Of a DNA stretch of 64,000 nt, positions 62,345 to 64,000 are shown one piece after another. Position 1 is the first letter of the stretch, and every line of letters starts with the position of its first letter. Below the pieces are notes generated by a model that saw only the letters and a program-made list of their open reading frames with translations, searched no databases and was not told where the DNA came from. Position numbers and translations under genes: made by a program. Source of the DNA: UBA5158 sp040389045 (GTDB taxonomy: Bacteria > Pseudomonadota > Gammaproteobacteria > DSM-16500); NCBI GenBank assembly GCA_040389045.1, contig JAZKAT010000007.1:92050-156049 (forward strand). Reading direction: 5' to 3'.

Positions 62345-64000
62345 ATGTTAAGTCAATCCACTATCTCCGTTACAACAATAAATGACTACAATAATTTACG
62401 GGGCACGCTGCCTTCTTCTATTAAAGTTGTAGGCCTTGAAATTCAAAGCTTGTCAGAGAATTTTGCGCAATTGGAAAAACTATTTCGCCAAGCGCAACTC
62501 GTAATATTGCCCAATAAAATCCATTACTTAACTTTGACTAAGCCTCAGCATGAACAGAATCTAGCTCAACTGCGAGTTCAATTGCAGTTAAATTTGAGCC
62601 AAATGGAAACTGTTAACAGGATAATGACTTCACTAGGTCAATCAATAGCTAACATCCAAGCTAAAAATAAAAAAATCAACGAGCTATTCCAAAAAAACAA
62701 TAGTCTTCAAACTAATATTGACAGAGATAATTCAACTTTAGCTTTGACTTTAACTCATCATCACCATGCTAGCGCGCGAGTGATGCCTTTTCATCAGGGC
62801 CCTAGTTATGTAATGCCTAGCATGCCATACCTTGCTGTTATGACCTTCCCCCCCGCTCATGTTGATCTTGTCCCCCATGGTGATCACCTTCATCAAGTGA
62901 TTCATGAAGAAGACCCTAATGAAATATACAGACGCAGAATCAGTAGTAATCAGCAAACTATCGGCAGTAATCAACGCATGATTAGTCAACTGCAAAGTTC
63001 ACTCTTAGAATATAATCCGGTATTACAAAGTAATAGCGGTTTGCAAGAGTTAACAACCACTCTTAATGATCAGAAGACCTTACTTGGCACATTAGTCAGT
63101 GAACAAACAAATTTAAACACACAAATTGAAACCCAGACGCACCCTCTGCGTGAGTTAGCAAAATATCAGGCTGATCTGAAAACATGTCAGCTAAACACTA
63201 CATCCGATGGTTCATATAGTTCAGCAACCTTTGCCGAAGTTGAAAGTGATGCTAACCATTTATCTTCACAAATGGAAAGTTTAACACACCAAATTCAACA
63301 CAAAAGTGCTGAGAAAAGACGACTCGAAGAAACCCAAACCGACATTGAAAAGAACCGGCTTATCACCGAACCCGCTGTGTTACTTAACGATTTAGCTAAG
63401 GCTATGACAATTAGTTTATTAAATAATTTTGAAACTGCTTATCCAGTCAACCAGACTGCTTATGTGCGACAATGTTTAACTTTTTTGAATGGTAAAATCG
63501 CTACTTTAATAGCGCAATCCAACTCGCAAGATATAACAGCCCTTCAATGTGCCTATTACCAACTATATGGAATGATAGTTACCTTCCATAAAAATATTCC
63601 TGTTAATGAAGCTAAGCAACCCGTATCCGCTGCTTTTAAACAAACTCTTACAGATTTAAAAAATCGCTTTTCACTGGATGACCGACGAAAACTATTTGTT
63701 GGTGATGATGAATGTCAGCAATACTATCAGGGCTTGATTACTAATCATGTTTACCCATTTGCAGAATTGCCTACAGCAGAAATAAATATAATCGAAGCAA
63801 AAAATTATACTGAAGCATGTGAGAAATTAAGAAGTATCATAGTGGAACTTAATTTTAAAAAACACTACCACATTTCTCCGCTAGCAGAAACGATTTTATC
63901 GGAAGCAGAACAAGTACTAGATTCACTCAAACCTGCCCAGCAACAACAGCAAAAAAAATTCTTAACTAACATGCTAATCAAAGTAAGTAATGTTATAGAC
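62345..64000 (+). CDS. Coiled-coil protein (3' end beyond window)
   Basis: The frame is open from ATG 62345, behind AGGGAG, to the right edge: 552 residues with no stop, so it is truncated by the window. It is Gln/Asn/Leu-rich with long coiled-coil-like stretches (about 20-130 and 200-345) interrupted by a Pro/His-rich segment (HHHHASARVMPFHQGPSYVMP region, about 139-185). There is no signal peptide or membrane segment in the visible part. Legionellales effectors often have such coiled coils, but no family is recognised. Confidence 0.75.
   Translation, partial: MLSQSTISVTTINDYNNLRGTLPSSIKVVGLEIQSLSENFAQLEKLFRQAQLVILPNKIHYLTLTKPQHEQNLAQLRVQLQLNLSQMETVNRIMTSLGQSIANIQAKNKKINELFQKNNSLQTNIDRDNSTLALTLTHHHHASARVMPFHQGPSYVMPSMPYLAVMTFPPAHVDLVPHGDHLHQVIHEEDPNEIYRRRISSNQQTIGSNQRMISQLQSSLLEYNPVLQSNSGLQELTTTLNDQKTLLGTLVSEQTNLNTQIETQTHPLRELAKYQADLKTCQLNTTSDGSYSSATFAEVESDANHLSSQMESLTHQIQHKSAEKRRLEETQTDIEKNRLITEPAVLLNDLAKAMTISLLNNFETAYPVNQTAYVRQCLTFLNGKIATLIAQSNSQDITALQCAYYQLYGMIVTFHKNIPVNEAKQPVSAAFKQTLTDLKNRFSLDDRRKLFVGDDECQQYYQGLITNHVYPFAELPTAEINIIEAKNYTEACEKLRSIIVELNFKKHYHISPLAETILSEAEQVLDSLKPAQQQQQKKFLTNMLIKVSNVID

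Overview
The window looks like a piece of the chromosome of a host-associated gammaproteobacterium, most likely in or near the Legionellales (Coxiellaceae, Legionellaceae or Berkiella-like). The DNA is AT-rich by eye. Ordinary gammaproteobacterial genes (biotin operon, PBP1C with an alpha-2-macroglobulin, peptide deformylase, MmpL-type exporter, a chemosensory operon) alternate with long lineage-specific proteins. Several of those carry eukaryote-like features: an OTU protease, ankyrin-like repeats, a SET domain with a lysine-rich tail, and PPxY and PSAP motifs. The genus cannot be fixed from the sequence alone. No rRNA, tRNA or CRISPR array was seen.

Layout. 1-2.3 kb: a truncated secreted beta-helix protein and an unknown protein with a C-terminal membrane segment. 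2.3-10.5 kb: an alpha-2-macroglobulin with an intact thioester, divergent from pbpC. 10.6-14.4 kb: an unknown 731-aa protein, a secreted sedolisin (S53) protease and a small membrane protein. 14.4-21 kb: the complete late biotin pathway, bioA divergent from bioBFHCD, with convergent birA. A BirA-operator-like palindrome overlaps the bioB promoter. 21-35 kb: an accessory region of lineage-specific proteins, including the PPxY/PSAP protein, the OTU protease with an N-terminal helical domain, the ankyrin-like protein and a His-rich membrane protein, with dispersed repeats between genes. 35-39.4 kb: patatin lipoprotein, MMPL exporter, a small SET protein. 39.6-47.3 kb: an autotransporter, an 829-aa unknown protein, peptide deformylase, a small Cys-rich secreted protein and a Ser-tailed protein. 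47.4-48.7 kb: a Xre/RES toxin-antitoxin pair interrupted by 100 Ns that look like an assembly artefact. 48.7-57.4 kb: a complete Wsp-like chemosensory operon ending in a diguanylate cyclase. 57.6-64 kb: lipoprotein, hemerythrin-like protein, HigBA, a hydrolase, small secreted and P-loop proteins, and a truncated coiled-coil protein.

How the genes work together. The biotin block forms one regulated pathway. The Wsp-like operon should couple a membrane receptor to c-di-GMP synthesis. The most unusual part is the accessory region. One protein there carries three PPxY and two PSAP motifs, the combination viruses use to recruit NEDD4-family ligases and TSG101/ESCRT-I. About 5 kb away is an OTU-type deubiquitinase candidate whose N-terminal helices resemble an MIT (ESCRT-III-binding) domain. 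Together they suggest manipulation of host ubiquitin/ESCRT trafficking. This is an inference: no secretion-system genes lie in the window and nothing here proves export.
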